From Pseudomicrostroma phylloplanum (taxonomy: Eukaryota; Basidiomycota; Exobasidiomycetes; Microstromatales): a DNA stretch of 64,000 nucleotides. The stretch covers positions 186,001-250,000 of the forward strand of contig BCHS01000005.1 of assembly GCA_039545275.1 (NCBI GenBank), in the 5' to 3' direction. Positions within the stretch are counted from its first letter, which is position 1, and the number at the start of each line of letters is the position of its first letter. Below the pieces are notes generated by a model. That model did no database searches and had not been told where the DNA came from. It was given only the letters and a program-made list of their open reading frames with translations. The position numbers and the translations under genes are program-made. Shown in pieces: positions 11,102-20,718 of this stretch.

Positions 11102-12411
11102 TCAGTAGATCTAAGGATATGCACAAGAGCGGAACGGTGCGGTCAGCTCATCTCATCTCCTCTCATCTGGCTCCTCGCTCTCCCACTTTCCTCGCTACCT
11201 CATCCCCCTCCCCGCCTCTACTCACCTCATCAAAAGGCCTCGTATCACTAAAACAGCTATTCCACACTTCATCCACAACCCTCTCCGCCTGTTCTTTTCC
11301 CCCCGTGCACTTTTCATTTGCCATCACCGACAACACCGCCCTTCGACGGGTGCAGGCCTGGTGCTGCTTGGTGAGACCCCAGTTGCGGCGACCTCGCTCG
11401 CGAGAGAAGTTGCAGTCCCCTGAGAGGGAGCTGGCGCGGATCTGCGGGGACGGCGGGGGAGGAGCAAGTGGGAGAAGGGGTGTCAGTGGTGGTCGTCAGG
11501 GGAGAAAGGAAGGCGGGAGCGGCTCGATAGTATCTCGTCCCCGCGCTACCCGGCATCTCGCCCTCCTGCGCTACTCACCTCTGAACAGGCATGCTGCCTA
11601 AGATCACTCCAATCCACCTTGAACCTACAATGATCCCACCAATGCACCATCTCATGCGCCAGCGTATCCTCCAAATGATCCCTGCTCATCATCCGATTTG
11701 CGCAGAGCATGATCCCCGAGTCGCTCAGAGGTGCATCGGGAGCAGAAGGGGAGAAGCCGCCGGCCATTGTGGGTGGACAGGAGGCAATGGTTAGGCGTGG
11801 TAGGTCGGACTTGGAGGTGAGGGGGGCGAGGGGATCGCAGGAGACGAGGATGAGGTGGCGGGTCATGAAGCGGATCATCGGACCTGCGAGAGGGAAAAGG
11901 AGAGCAGAGGTACGCAGACGAGGAGGGAGAGGAGGAAGGTCCGGGAAAGAAAGTGAGGTGTCCGGTCGTCAGTCATCGCTGGTCGCGAAAGTTGCCTCTG
12001 TTACTTCCCAGCTCGCCCTCGTAGCTGTCTCCCCCCCTCTCTCTGTACGCTCCTCCACTCACTGGTCTTGAACAATTGATCTGCCCACTTTTCACACCTC
12101 TCGCGATGCCTCTGCTCCTCCTGCGTCTCCGGATGGTCCTGCCAGATGCTCTCACTGGGTACCGAGCCTGCGCCAACGACTGTCCTCTGCTGTGGCTTGG
12201 AGTCTGCCTCTGCTGCCTTCGTACCGGCCGAGGAGCTGCCGAACCATCCTTCGAAGATGGAGGGAGCTACAAAAGTGGACCTGGGTGTGGGCGTGGGCGT
12301 GGGCGTGGGCGTATGCGCACAGGGGAATCGTTGGTAGGCGGCATAGTGCTGCCGTAGGACGCTTGGAACGAACCCTGCCGGGCGAGAAGAGGGACCAGCT
12401 TCAGCACTCAT
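11102..12411 (-). CDS. ATP23: Mitochondrial inner membrane metalloprotease ATP23
   Basis: Four minus-strand exons: 12063-12411, 11579-11883, 11226-11441 and a nine-base last exon 11102-11110 (Ile-Tyr-stop). The product has 292 residues. The zinc-protease motif HEMVH is at 193-197, followed by DHCRFKVDW, which is typical of Atp23. Later conserved parts are [29 protein letters not shown] and DTRPFDEIY. Cysteine spacing matches the family. Atp23 sits in the intermembrane space, matures ATP synthase subunit 6 and helps its assembly. I start at ATG 12411; an open frame extends further upstream without ATG. The first exon has a Thr-Pro repeat encoded by a GGGCGT hexanucleotide array (near 12290-12312). 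The divergent neighbour is the PKA regulatory subunit. Confidence 0.95.
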
Positions 12412-12710
12412 CTCCTGACTGGATGTACACGGCGCTGGGTATCGGCTTTGAGAAGAAAGTGTTGGTGTGGATCGACTCTGTCCCGCCGGATCTTCCTTCC
12501 TCGCAGCGCAAAAGTCAGGCCGAGCGGAAAGAGACGGCCGTGCGTTCGTCACTGCCGTGCGTGCGTGCCCGCCTTGCTTAGCTGCCCGTCAATGGTCCTC
12601 CCTCTGGCTGCCGATGCTGCCTACTCCGTAGAAAGGGCCTCGACTGAATCTGAGCACTCTTCGCACGACGACCGTCGTTGGTCATCTCCTCCCCCGCTCT
12701 CCCCCTTTTG

Positions 12711-12732
12711 CGTGTGTGTGTGTGTGTGTGTG
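12711..12732. repeat. (GT)n microsatellite
   Basis: Eleven or so GT units upstream of the PKA regulatory subunit gene. Confidence 0.95.
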
Positions 12733-12899
12733 GCGTCGTAGTCTTCGCCCGCCCCCTTTCCCGCCCTCCCCCTTGGTTCCCGTCCGGACGCGGGGGGATG
12801 GGCTGGCAGCTGTCCGTCTGTCCGTCCGTCGTCTGGGTCTGCCACGCGACTGCATCCAGACGACAGGGCGGAGAGGCAGACGGTGGGAAAGTGTGCTTT

Positions 12900-12925
12900 G
12901 CGTGCGTGCGTGCGTGCGTGCGTGC
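12900..12925. repeat. (TGCG)n microsatellite
   Basis: About six uninterrupted units of a four-base repeat. Confidence 0.95.
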
Positions 12926-12961
12926 AGCCAGCCACGCCAGCCCAGCCCGCATTCTGTGTCG

Positions 12962-12983
12962 GTGTGTGTGTGTGTGTGTGTGT
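12962..12983. repeat. (GT)n microsatellite
   Basis: A second (GT)n tract, about 240 bases after the first. Confidence 0.95.
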
Positions 12984-13010
12984 CCCGCCCGCCCGCCTTC
13001 CCCTTGCCAT

Positions 13011-13033
13011 CACGCACGCACGCACGCACGCAC
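13011..13033. repeat. (CACG)n microsatellite
   Basis: About five units; the reverse complement (CGTG)n is close to the (TGCG)n tract at 12900, so the two could pair in single strands. Confidence 0.95.
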
Positions 13034-13538
13034 ACCCACCACAATCCTCAAAGACAGCGTTGCCCTCAAAGCTTTCGTTCGTTGCCTTGCTACATCGCCT
13101 TCTTGTCCATCCCACAGCAAGCACTACTGGTTCCCCGTGGTGCCATCCTCCCCCCCTCCCCCCACTACTGCTACTCTCATACCTGCCCCACCACAGGCCC
13201 ACCATATACCACCCCCACCTATCACCGCTTCGCCGAGGAGATCCAGTCACCTCCTTGAAGCAGCAGCGCCGTTACTGTGAGTGGAAGTCATCGTCCCTCG
13301 ACTGAGCTGCGACCTAAAGCAGTCCTTGAGCGCCCGCACCCCTTCACTGTGCTCACATCCTTTACTCCCACCCTCATTCGTGCCCTCCCGCCCTGGACAG
13401 CCCAGCATCAAGCGTCCTCGCACCAACACCAACGGCACTGAAGACGCAGCTTCAGTCGCTGCAATAGAGAGAATCGATCAGCTGCATCCTTCCAACATCG
13501 ACGTGCCCTTTACTTCTTCCCTTACACCACCGCCCATC

Positions 13539-15207
13539 ATGTCCCTCTCCACTGGTTACGCTACCATCTTAAATGACCTCAACCGAGACGTCCTCAGAGC
13601 TCAGCCCACCGACCCCTTGCAATTCTGCGCCAATTGGTTCAACACTAGACTGGCAGAGGAGCGAAAGTCGGTACTGGCAAAGCAAAGCGACACCGCAGGA
13701 CTGGCACCCGATGTGAACATGTCTGGCGCCAACTCTCCTTCCCCCGCTCCTGCTGCTGCTGCCAGCGCCGGTCAAGCAGGCGTCTTCTCTTCTGCCAACC
13801 CCTTTGGCGGTGCTTCGGTCACCCCCGCCGCTTCCTTCCTTGCCCCAGAAGACGATGACGATGACGAAGAATACTATGAAGCCGCATTCACCCCACCTCC
13901 CGCCTTCAACCTCGGCCGCAGGACATCCGTCTCTGCCGAGTCCCTCGTACCCGGCTCTTCTGCCCACGAGGAGATCAAGAACAGCGTCAAGACGGTCATC
14001 CCCAAGTCCGACAGCCAGCTTAGCCGAATCGAAAAGGCTACCCAGGGCAACCTGCTCTTCCGTCACCTGGAGGAGGACCAGTACAAGGACGTACTCCTCG
14101 CCATGAAGGAGGTTCGCGTAGAGGCAGGCAAGGCCGTCATCGAACAGGGCGCACAGGGAGACTTCTTCTACGTCGTAGAAGAGGGTACCCTCGACGTCTA
14201 CATTCGGCCCGCACCTGAATTCTCCCGCGCCTCCTCCATTGGAAGCACAAATACCGACGACGGACCCCAGACGTCTACCAACTCGCACCTCGGCGAGAAA
14301 AAGGTGTCGTACGGCCCCTCGGCTTCCTTTGGTGAGCTTGCCCTGCTGTACGCGCAGCCGCGAGCTGCGACGGTCCTGTCCACCAGCCCATGCATTCTGT
14401 GGGCATTGGACCGAGTCACCTTCCGCTCCATTCTCATGGAGACGAACAATCGCCGGAGGGAAATGTACGAGTCCTTCATCAAGGAGGTGCCCCTCTTTGA
14501 GCACCTGTCTGCCTCTGAGAGGGCAAAGATTAGCGATGCTCTGGAGCTAAAGACGTACGAGGCCGGGCAAGAGATTGTCAAGCAGGGCGAGAGGGGTACG
14601 GAATTCTACGTCATCGTAGAGGGAGAGGCTGAAGTGAGGAAGAAGACGCTGGACAGGGAAGAGGAGACTGTGGGCAAGCTCGGCAAGGGAGACTACTTTG
14701 GAGGTGAGTAAGCGGGGTGGGGAGGGGGGTGGTAGAGAAGAAGAAGCCTACTAGAACGTCAAGCTGACTGACCAACCCGTTTATGCCCCCGCCCTCGCCC
14801 TCACGCTCGCAGAACTCGCTCTCCTCAACAAGGCGCCCCGAGCGGCCACGATCCTGGCCTCTCCCAGTCCCCGAGCCGGTTCTCCCGAGCGTCTGCGAGT
14901 CGCTACCCTGTCCGAGTCAGCCTTTACACGTCTTCTCGGACCCCTCAGTGGCATCATGGGCCGTCACGCCCAGGAGCACTATGGCACCTCTTCTGCCGCT
15001 CCAGCTGCCCCGGCGCTCGCCCCTCCCATCCTAAACAGCGGCATGGCTGCCACTGACTTTGGAGAGATCGCACCCCACAGCGTGGCTCCCACTGCCATGG
15101 GTGGACCTCAACCTGGTGGCGGAACATGGATCAATGGACTGGGTGCCAGTCCGTTTGGAGGCGCTGGTGCAGGAGGTGCTAACGGACCGCTCTCGCCTAG
15201 AGCTTGA
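13539..15207 (+). CDS. pkaR: cAMP-dependent protein kinase regulatory subunit
   Basis: Exons 13539-14703 and 14813-15207 give 519 residues. The start at 13539 begins the dimerisation/docking region (residues 5-45, containing DPLQFCANWFNTRL). The inhibitor site is RRTS at 127-130; a serine in the phospho-acceptor position is the type II-like, autophosphorylatable form. Two cyclic-nucleotide-binding domains follow, each with a phosphate-binding cassette: FGELALLYAQPRAAT (Glu266, Arg275) and FGELALLNKAPRAAT (Glu389, Arg398). Both have the conserved glutamate and arginine, so both should bind cAMP. The intron cuts the second cassette exactly at its glutamate codon. The C-terminal 90 residues are Gly/Ala/Pro-rich. 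In smut fungi the orthologue (ubc1) restrains filamentation; that role is inferred here. Confidence 0.97.
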
Positions 15208-15623
15208 GCGGTTGGGTAGGAATCGAGGCCGGGCGAGACGGTCCCGGCGTCTCGACGTGTGTGTTGATGGGTAGGGTCACCTCTGCCTCGTTGATATCAT
15301 TGCTATAGCATCTTGTTCGGTCTGCTTTTCTTGTTCCTTCTCTACAATCATCATACTCGTGTGCAGTGGAATGATTCGACAACGCCCGAACGCCTGAAAG
15401 ACTTAACGCCGTTCTGTCCCGTCCGTCGTCTGCATCTCTCCAACCTCGAATCGGGTCGGACCGCGGGTAATTGCCGGCCCGACTGTGAAGCTAGGAAAGA
15501 TTCCTGTCCCGCGCCTCGAGCGACATGTTGCCTTGCGTGCGCTAGTCTAGCCTGGCCCACATCCACCCACCTCTTGGCTATCTCCCTTGCTTCCCTTCAC
15601 ACCCATCCTTCCCCGTGTAGTAT
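15208..15623. other. Intergenic, PKA regulatory subunit to aldehyde dehydrogenase
   Basis: About 415 bases holding the 3' end of the PKA gene and the promoter/leader of the dehydrogenase gene. No further gene is seen. Confidence 0.5.
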
Positions 15624-15824
15624 ATGAGACAGAGCAGCACTTGTCTTGCCCTCCTCTTCAGATCTGCACTTTCTTCCTCACATCTTCGTAGCGCCGCCGG
15701 TAGCTCTGTACTTTCCCCTCTTGCTCTTCCTCGCAGCAGGACCCTTGCGACTTCTCTCCGCTTTCGGAACACTCGGAGCAATAGGAGCAGCCCCGCTTCC
15801 CTTCGTCCCTCTTTCTCGCCCTCT
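15624..15824 (+). CDS. Possible upstream exon encoding a mitochondrial presequence for the aldehyde dehydrogenase
   Basis: The frame from ATG 15624 encodes 67 residues with no acidic residue and many Arg, Ser, Leu and Ala (LLFRSALSSSHLRSAAG, RTLATSLRFR), like a mitochondrial targeting peptide. It ends at a GTGAGT donor at 15825. The CAG acceptor at 16126-16128 restores the dehydrogenase frame in phase 0, adding nine residues before the Met at 16156. The first ATG has a weak context (T at -3) and no other ATG occurs before 16156, whose context is better (G at -3). If correct, the full protein would have 585 residues. The alternative is that this is only leader sequence. Confidence 0.5.
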
Positions 15825-16155
15825 GTGAGTAAACTTCTAGCTTTGTACGCCGAGGGAGTAGCGCAGTGGGTGCGGTGCGGTCTGGGCAGGCCTTTTATTT
15901 CCAAAATAGGATGAGACAAGTACCATAAAACAGTGAACAATCCAACTCTGAGGCTTTCGAGGATCAATGAATTCTCAAGCATTGCTGTGAAAGTGTATTT
16001 CTTCTGATATTGGGAGAGGAAGACAGGAGGAGGTGGAGGTGGTGCAGAGGGAGAGAGGGAGGCATGGCAGTATTCTTGGGTTTCGGACTTCGGCTGACGC
16101 TCAAGTTCTGCCCTGTCCCTGTGCACAGCTTCCTCAATCGCATCTCATTCGAGCC

Positions 16156-18081
16156 ATGTCAGTCTCCTCTACAAAGGCCCCTGAGCCTACCCTCTTCATC
16201 GATGGCAAGTGGTGCCATTCCTCGGACGGCAAGTCCAGGGAGGTCATCAACGTGAGTGATGCCATGCGTTGCCTTGTGTGCTGCAATCAACCTTACGCTG
16301 ACTAGACGCTCTCGCTCCCCTTTCCCCCGCTTCCTTTCAGCCATTCGACGCCAGCGTATTCACCTACGTCGACGAGGCTACTACCGCCGACGCCGAGCGC
16401 GCCATTGTCTCTGCCAAGAAGTTCTTCACCGAGTCTGACTGGCCCCACCTAAAGTGCGCCGACCGGGTGCCCCTCCTCGCCAAGACCGCCGAGCTCCTGC
16501 AGCGCGACAAGGCCATCCTGGCCAAGCTCGAGTGCCACGATACCGGCAAGGCATACAGAGAAGCTGAGATCGATGTGGACGATGTGACAAACACCTTCAA
16601 GTACTATGCAAAGGCTGCCTTGGAGTTGGACCACGACAGGGTGATCAAGAGCGAATACTTGCCCGAGACGGCAAAGAACTCGGTTCGCGCTGAGCCCGTG
16701 GGAGTGTGTACTCTCATCTCTCCTTGGAACTTTGTGAGTATTCGGGATGGCGCTGTGCAGTCTTCAACAGCAGCTGATCCCTCTGCCTTGATTCTCCTCC
16801 TCTCCTCCCCTGCCAGCCGCTCCTGCAAATCTGCTGGAAGCTCGCGCCCGCCCTCGCTACCGGCAACGTCGTGATCATCAAGCCCTCCGAGGTCACCCCC
16901 CTCACCACTATCCACCTCACAAAGCTGCTCATCGAGGCCGGCTTCCCTCCCCTCTCTGTTCAGCTCTTGACAGCAGCAGGCAGCAGTATCGGTGACACAA
17001 TCTGCCAACACGACGACGTGGACTTGGTCAGCTTCACCGGTGGTCTCCAGACTGGACGCAGGATCATCAGGTCATGCGCCGAAGGCATCAAGAGGTGTTG
17101 TCTCGAGCTGGGCGGCAAGAACCCTAACATCGTCTTTGCCGACATGCCTCTGGACATTGCCATTGACAATGTCACTACGGCCGTCTTCTTTCACTCTGGC
17201 CAAGTCTGCTCGTCTGGAACCAGGCTGATCGTTGAAGAGTCCATTGCCGACAAGCTGGTGGCCGGCGTCGTGGAAAAGGCAAGGAACATCAAGATGGGCA
17301 GCGCCTTTGACGAGAGCACCGAGACTGGACCCCTGGTCTCTGAGGCCCACCTGAAGAAGATTGAGGCATTCGTTGAGATGGGTAAAAAGGAAGGAGGCAA
17401 GCTGCTGGTCGGTGGCTCGCGGCCTGACCCTCAGAAGTACCCCGAGCTGGCAAAGGGCTACTTCTTCCAACCTACCGTCTTCGATCAGTGCGACCGCTCG
17501 ATGAAGATTGTGACCGAGGAGACCTTTGGTCCTATTCTGACTGTAGAGAGGTTCAAGGACGGTGATGAGGCTCGAGCTGTGAGTACTGGAAGCCGTCGGT
17601 CGTCGAGCAGGCGGACTGGCTGTCAGAAGGCTGACCGCAACGTGTCACGCCTCAACGCACCTCTGCGCCCCCCCCCCCCACAGATCTTCCTCGCCAATGA
17701 CACAAAGTACGGACTCTCCGGCGGTGTGCAATCTGGCGATGTTGAAAAGGCCAACCGCGTGGCCCGCAAGATGCGTCACGGTACCATTTGGATCAACAAC
17801 TTTGGTCCTTTCTCTCCTGCTGGAGAATGGGGAGGATACGGTATCAGTGGAAATGGAAGAGAGCTCGGAGCTTCAGGACTGTGAGTACGACTGCCTGGAG
17901 GGATTGGACTGTCTGGCGTCTAGGCTTCAGTGTACGTCGGAAGCTGACCTTGAGTTGCGTTCTTCATCTATCTCCCCTCTCCACCTCCTCCTCCTGCAGT
18001 GACGAATACATCGAGAAGAAGCACATCTGGGAAGAGACGCAGCCAGCCCTGACGGAGTGGTTCGCAAAGAGCAAGCTGTGA
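16156..18081 (+). CDS. NAD(P)-dependent aldehyde dehydrogenase, betaine-aldehyde-dehydrogenase-like
   Basis: Exons 16156-16251, 16341-16733, 16817-17578, 17684-17880 and 18000-18081 give 509 residues from the ATG at 16156, a normal ALDH length. The PWNF motif, VVIIKPSEVTPLT in the nucleotide-binding part, the general base Glu260 in LELGGKNP and the catalytic Cys294 in GQVCSSG are present. EETFGPIL and the C-terminal FGPFSPAGEWGGYG segment agree with the family. The overall look is closest to fungal betaine aldehyde dehydrogenases, but substrate cannot be fixed from sequence. The acceptor of the fourth exon follows a pure run of about 13 C bases. An upstream exon may add a mitochondrial presequence (see 15624-15824). 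Confidence 0.93.
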
Positions 18082-19509
18082 GCAGTAGAATTGGGATCCG
18101 CACACTCAGGTCTCAGCCTTGTCATTGCCGTTTGCTTCGCCGTAATGCTCATTCTCGCACCATGTCCTCGCCCCTTGCCCCGAACTGCCATTGTCGCTCC
18201 TCCGCCCTCCACCATTCTCTCGCATATCCATCTCCCCTCTTGCCCCTTGCGACCCCACAGTACCTGATTGGAGAAAAGAGACACAGGCAGAGGTAAGCGT
18301 AGCGCAAGTCGAGTTTGACTGGGCGAGACCCAGCAGGCTGGGTTTAGGCTGTACCCCGTATTTCGCTCGCTCCTCGCTTGTTGAGACATGCATCTCCGCA
18401 AGAGCCGAGTAAACACATACACACATATCTATGATCTGGAACCCCGCCCCTCGGCCCGTGTACACCTCGCGTCTGATGTGATCCGTCACTTCTTGCCCTC
18501 GCTACACACCTCCTTGGCATATTCTTGGCCGGACGTGCCGGTGCCGGTGCCGACATGTAGAGGTTGTGTACCTCGGCTCCGTGACTCGAATAGTGTGATG
18601 CCTCATCCCAACACATCCTAATTTATCCCAACCCATTGTTTTGCCCGCCCGCACCCCGCGTCGCCCGTTTTTCCCACTCACACGGTCGCGGAGCACCACG
18701 TCCACTGCTAAAGTGCCCAGAAGAGAGCGTGTGACTCTAGCCGCCCCCTCCTCGCGGGTGGCAACCCCAGTTGTTGATTCCATGCTTTCCCATTCCCCCC
18801 CCCCCCCATGCCTCCCTTCCGCCCACCACAACAAGCCTGTGACGGAAGCACCTTCGACTGCCAAATGTCCGTCTGTTTGTGTGTCTGTGATCGTCTTGAC
18901 CCCCTCGCCTACGTCTTCCGCCCTCGTTGGTTAATCTTAGCGAGCTTTCACCCTTCACCCTTCATTGCCGGCATCTGCCCTTTCTCCCGTTCCGCAAAAG
19001 GCCAGCGCGCAAGGCGCAATGCCATTTTCCGCATCTAGATCGGAGCCAACGGAAGCGACCACGGATCGACGAGGAGCGGCAGATGGCGGGCGGCAGATGG
19101 CGGCAGATGGTCGGTTGGCAAGCAATGAGCTTCTATCGGCTTCCCGGCCTCGTCTAATCTCGGTCGATCGGATGCGGTTCCCGCCTTGAAGCCCGTGGCC
19201 TCGCCTCAACTAGCGAACTGCCTCGAGAGAGAGATTCTCACCACTCCGCCCCGTTGTTGGGAAACAGACATCTCGGCGGGTTTGGGGGGAGGGCACAGGA
19301 GGAGTGTACACACCTCTCCGGCCAAGGAAAAGCAAGGCGGACTCTGAGCGACTCAGCCACTCGGTTTTTCTATCGCAGATGCCACCATCCGCATTCTCTC
19401 GTCGCCCCTGCTCCACTCTGCACCGCTCCCCCACGCCCCTCTGCTGCCCCTCCCCCCCCGCTCATGCTCAGCTTCATTAATGCAAGCTTTCAAAACGGCT
19501 GGGGGAGGA

Positions 19510-19512
<3 letters not shown>

Positions 19513-19541
<29 letters not shown>
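19513..19541. repeat. (GA)n microsatellite
   Basis: About fourteen GA units in the MedA-type gene's upstream region. Confidence 0.95.
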
Positions 19542-19543
<2 letters not shown>

Positions 19544-20214
19544 AAACAGCCAGAGGGAGGGTGAGAGAGAATGAGCAAACAGACCGGAGCTTGACCCTCT
19601 TCCCCTGTACCCAGCTTCTGATAAGGCGTTTGACTGTGACCTTTGAGATTGACTGTAGTCCTAGTGTGCCCTTCGGCATCGCCTTACCGGGAGATATTGC
19701 CGCCTGTCTTTCTGCCTTCCTGCCTGTCCTCTTCTTCCTCGCCGCTCATAGCAACAAACGGCCGCATCGACTCTCGGCCCGATGAGCAGAGAAGTTGCAG
19801 CACGTTCCGCGTGTCAATCTCGGGAGGCGTCCATGGAAGCCCAATTGGCTATTGCTCCCTGCTGCCCGGCCCTTCTTTTGATTCGCCGGGGGGAGGAGGA
19901 GGAGGAGGAGGAGCAGCAGCACCTGCAGCCACCGCCGCCTCTGCCGCCGCCTCCTCCGCCGCATTGGATCTGCCTCTTGCCCTCCGCCAAGTAATCGGGC
20001 GGTAGCCCTCGGCCCCTTCCGTCGTTGGCTGCTTGTGTCTCTGCCTGATCACCCACCTTTCGTCCCTGATCTCTCTTCGCCTTTACCCTCCTATGCTTCC
20101 TTGCCCCCGTCTGCGTCTGGCAGCCTGACAGCCTTCTCTCGCTTTGCTTGTGTTTGGTCTGGGCCGGCTGCATCTCCTCCTCCTCCTTGCGAGTGAGAGG
20201 TAAGCTTGCGAGGA

Positions 20215-20245
20215 CTCCCTCCCTCCCTCCCTCCCTCCCTCCCCT
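20215..20245. repeat. (CCCT)n microsatellite
   Basis: Seven or so units of a four-base pyrimidine repeat, about 470 bases before the MedA-type start codon. Confidence 0.9.
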
Positions 20246-20718
20246 CCGCATGCGTTTACCGCAAAGTCAATTCCCCCTCTTTACTGCACTACACAGGCCT
20301 CCTCCTCCTCCTCCTCCTTTGACTCTTCCTCGTCCCTTGCATTGCTTCGCTTGCGGAGCTTAGCCTTGTTCCATTGGCGTGGTCGACCTGTACCTCCTGG
20401 TCATTCGGCATTGGGCGACCCGGGGCGTACCCGAGAGACAGCCCACTTTGCCGCCCACTTGCAGCCTGATGGCACTTTCAATTGCCCTAATCTCATCATC
20501 CCCTCCGAGACATCCGTCTCACCTTTACCACAGACGAGACCAACTTGTTTACTCTCTTCGCAACCTACACAACCTCACAACCACTGATTGCTGCACCAAA
20601 TCCACATACACGCCATACCGATAGCCATCGACTCGAGTCTGGTTGCCCACATCTAGAGACCTTTTGAGGGAAAGAGGGTCAGCAGGGCACATCGTCCTGC
20701 TCTTCAGCCCTTCAAAGC

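Larger units (their letters stand above)
12412..13538. promoter_or_regulatory. Divergent promoter region of ATP23 and PKA regulatory subunit, rich in microsatellites
   Basis: No supported gene in about 1.1 kb. The stretch is dominated by CT-rich tracts and four alternating purine-pyrimidine repeats listed separately. Many overlapping frames here are artefacts of the repeats. Confidence 0.6.
18082..20718. promoter_or_regulatory. Long upstream region of the MedA-type gene
   Basis: About 2.6 kb without a supported gene. It is rich in C/T tracts and contains a poly-C run (about 18796-18808), a (GA)n tract and a CCCT repeat. Several short upstream ATGs precede the gene. It probably contains the promoter and a long leader. 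Confidence 0.5.

Noticed and set aside
12621..13305. Several overlapping long open frames on both strands
   Set aside because: They are produced by GT/TGCG repeats and C-rich tracts; translations are repetitive (Cys-Val, His-Thr runs) and lack family resemblance.
15578..16126. Minus-strand frame of about 180 residues over the proposed ALDH presequence exon
   Set aside because: No family resemblance and no splice support; the plus-strand reading explains the region better.
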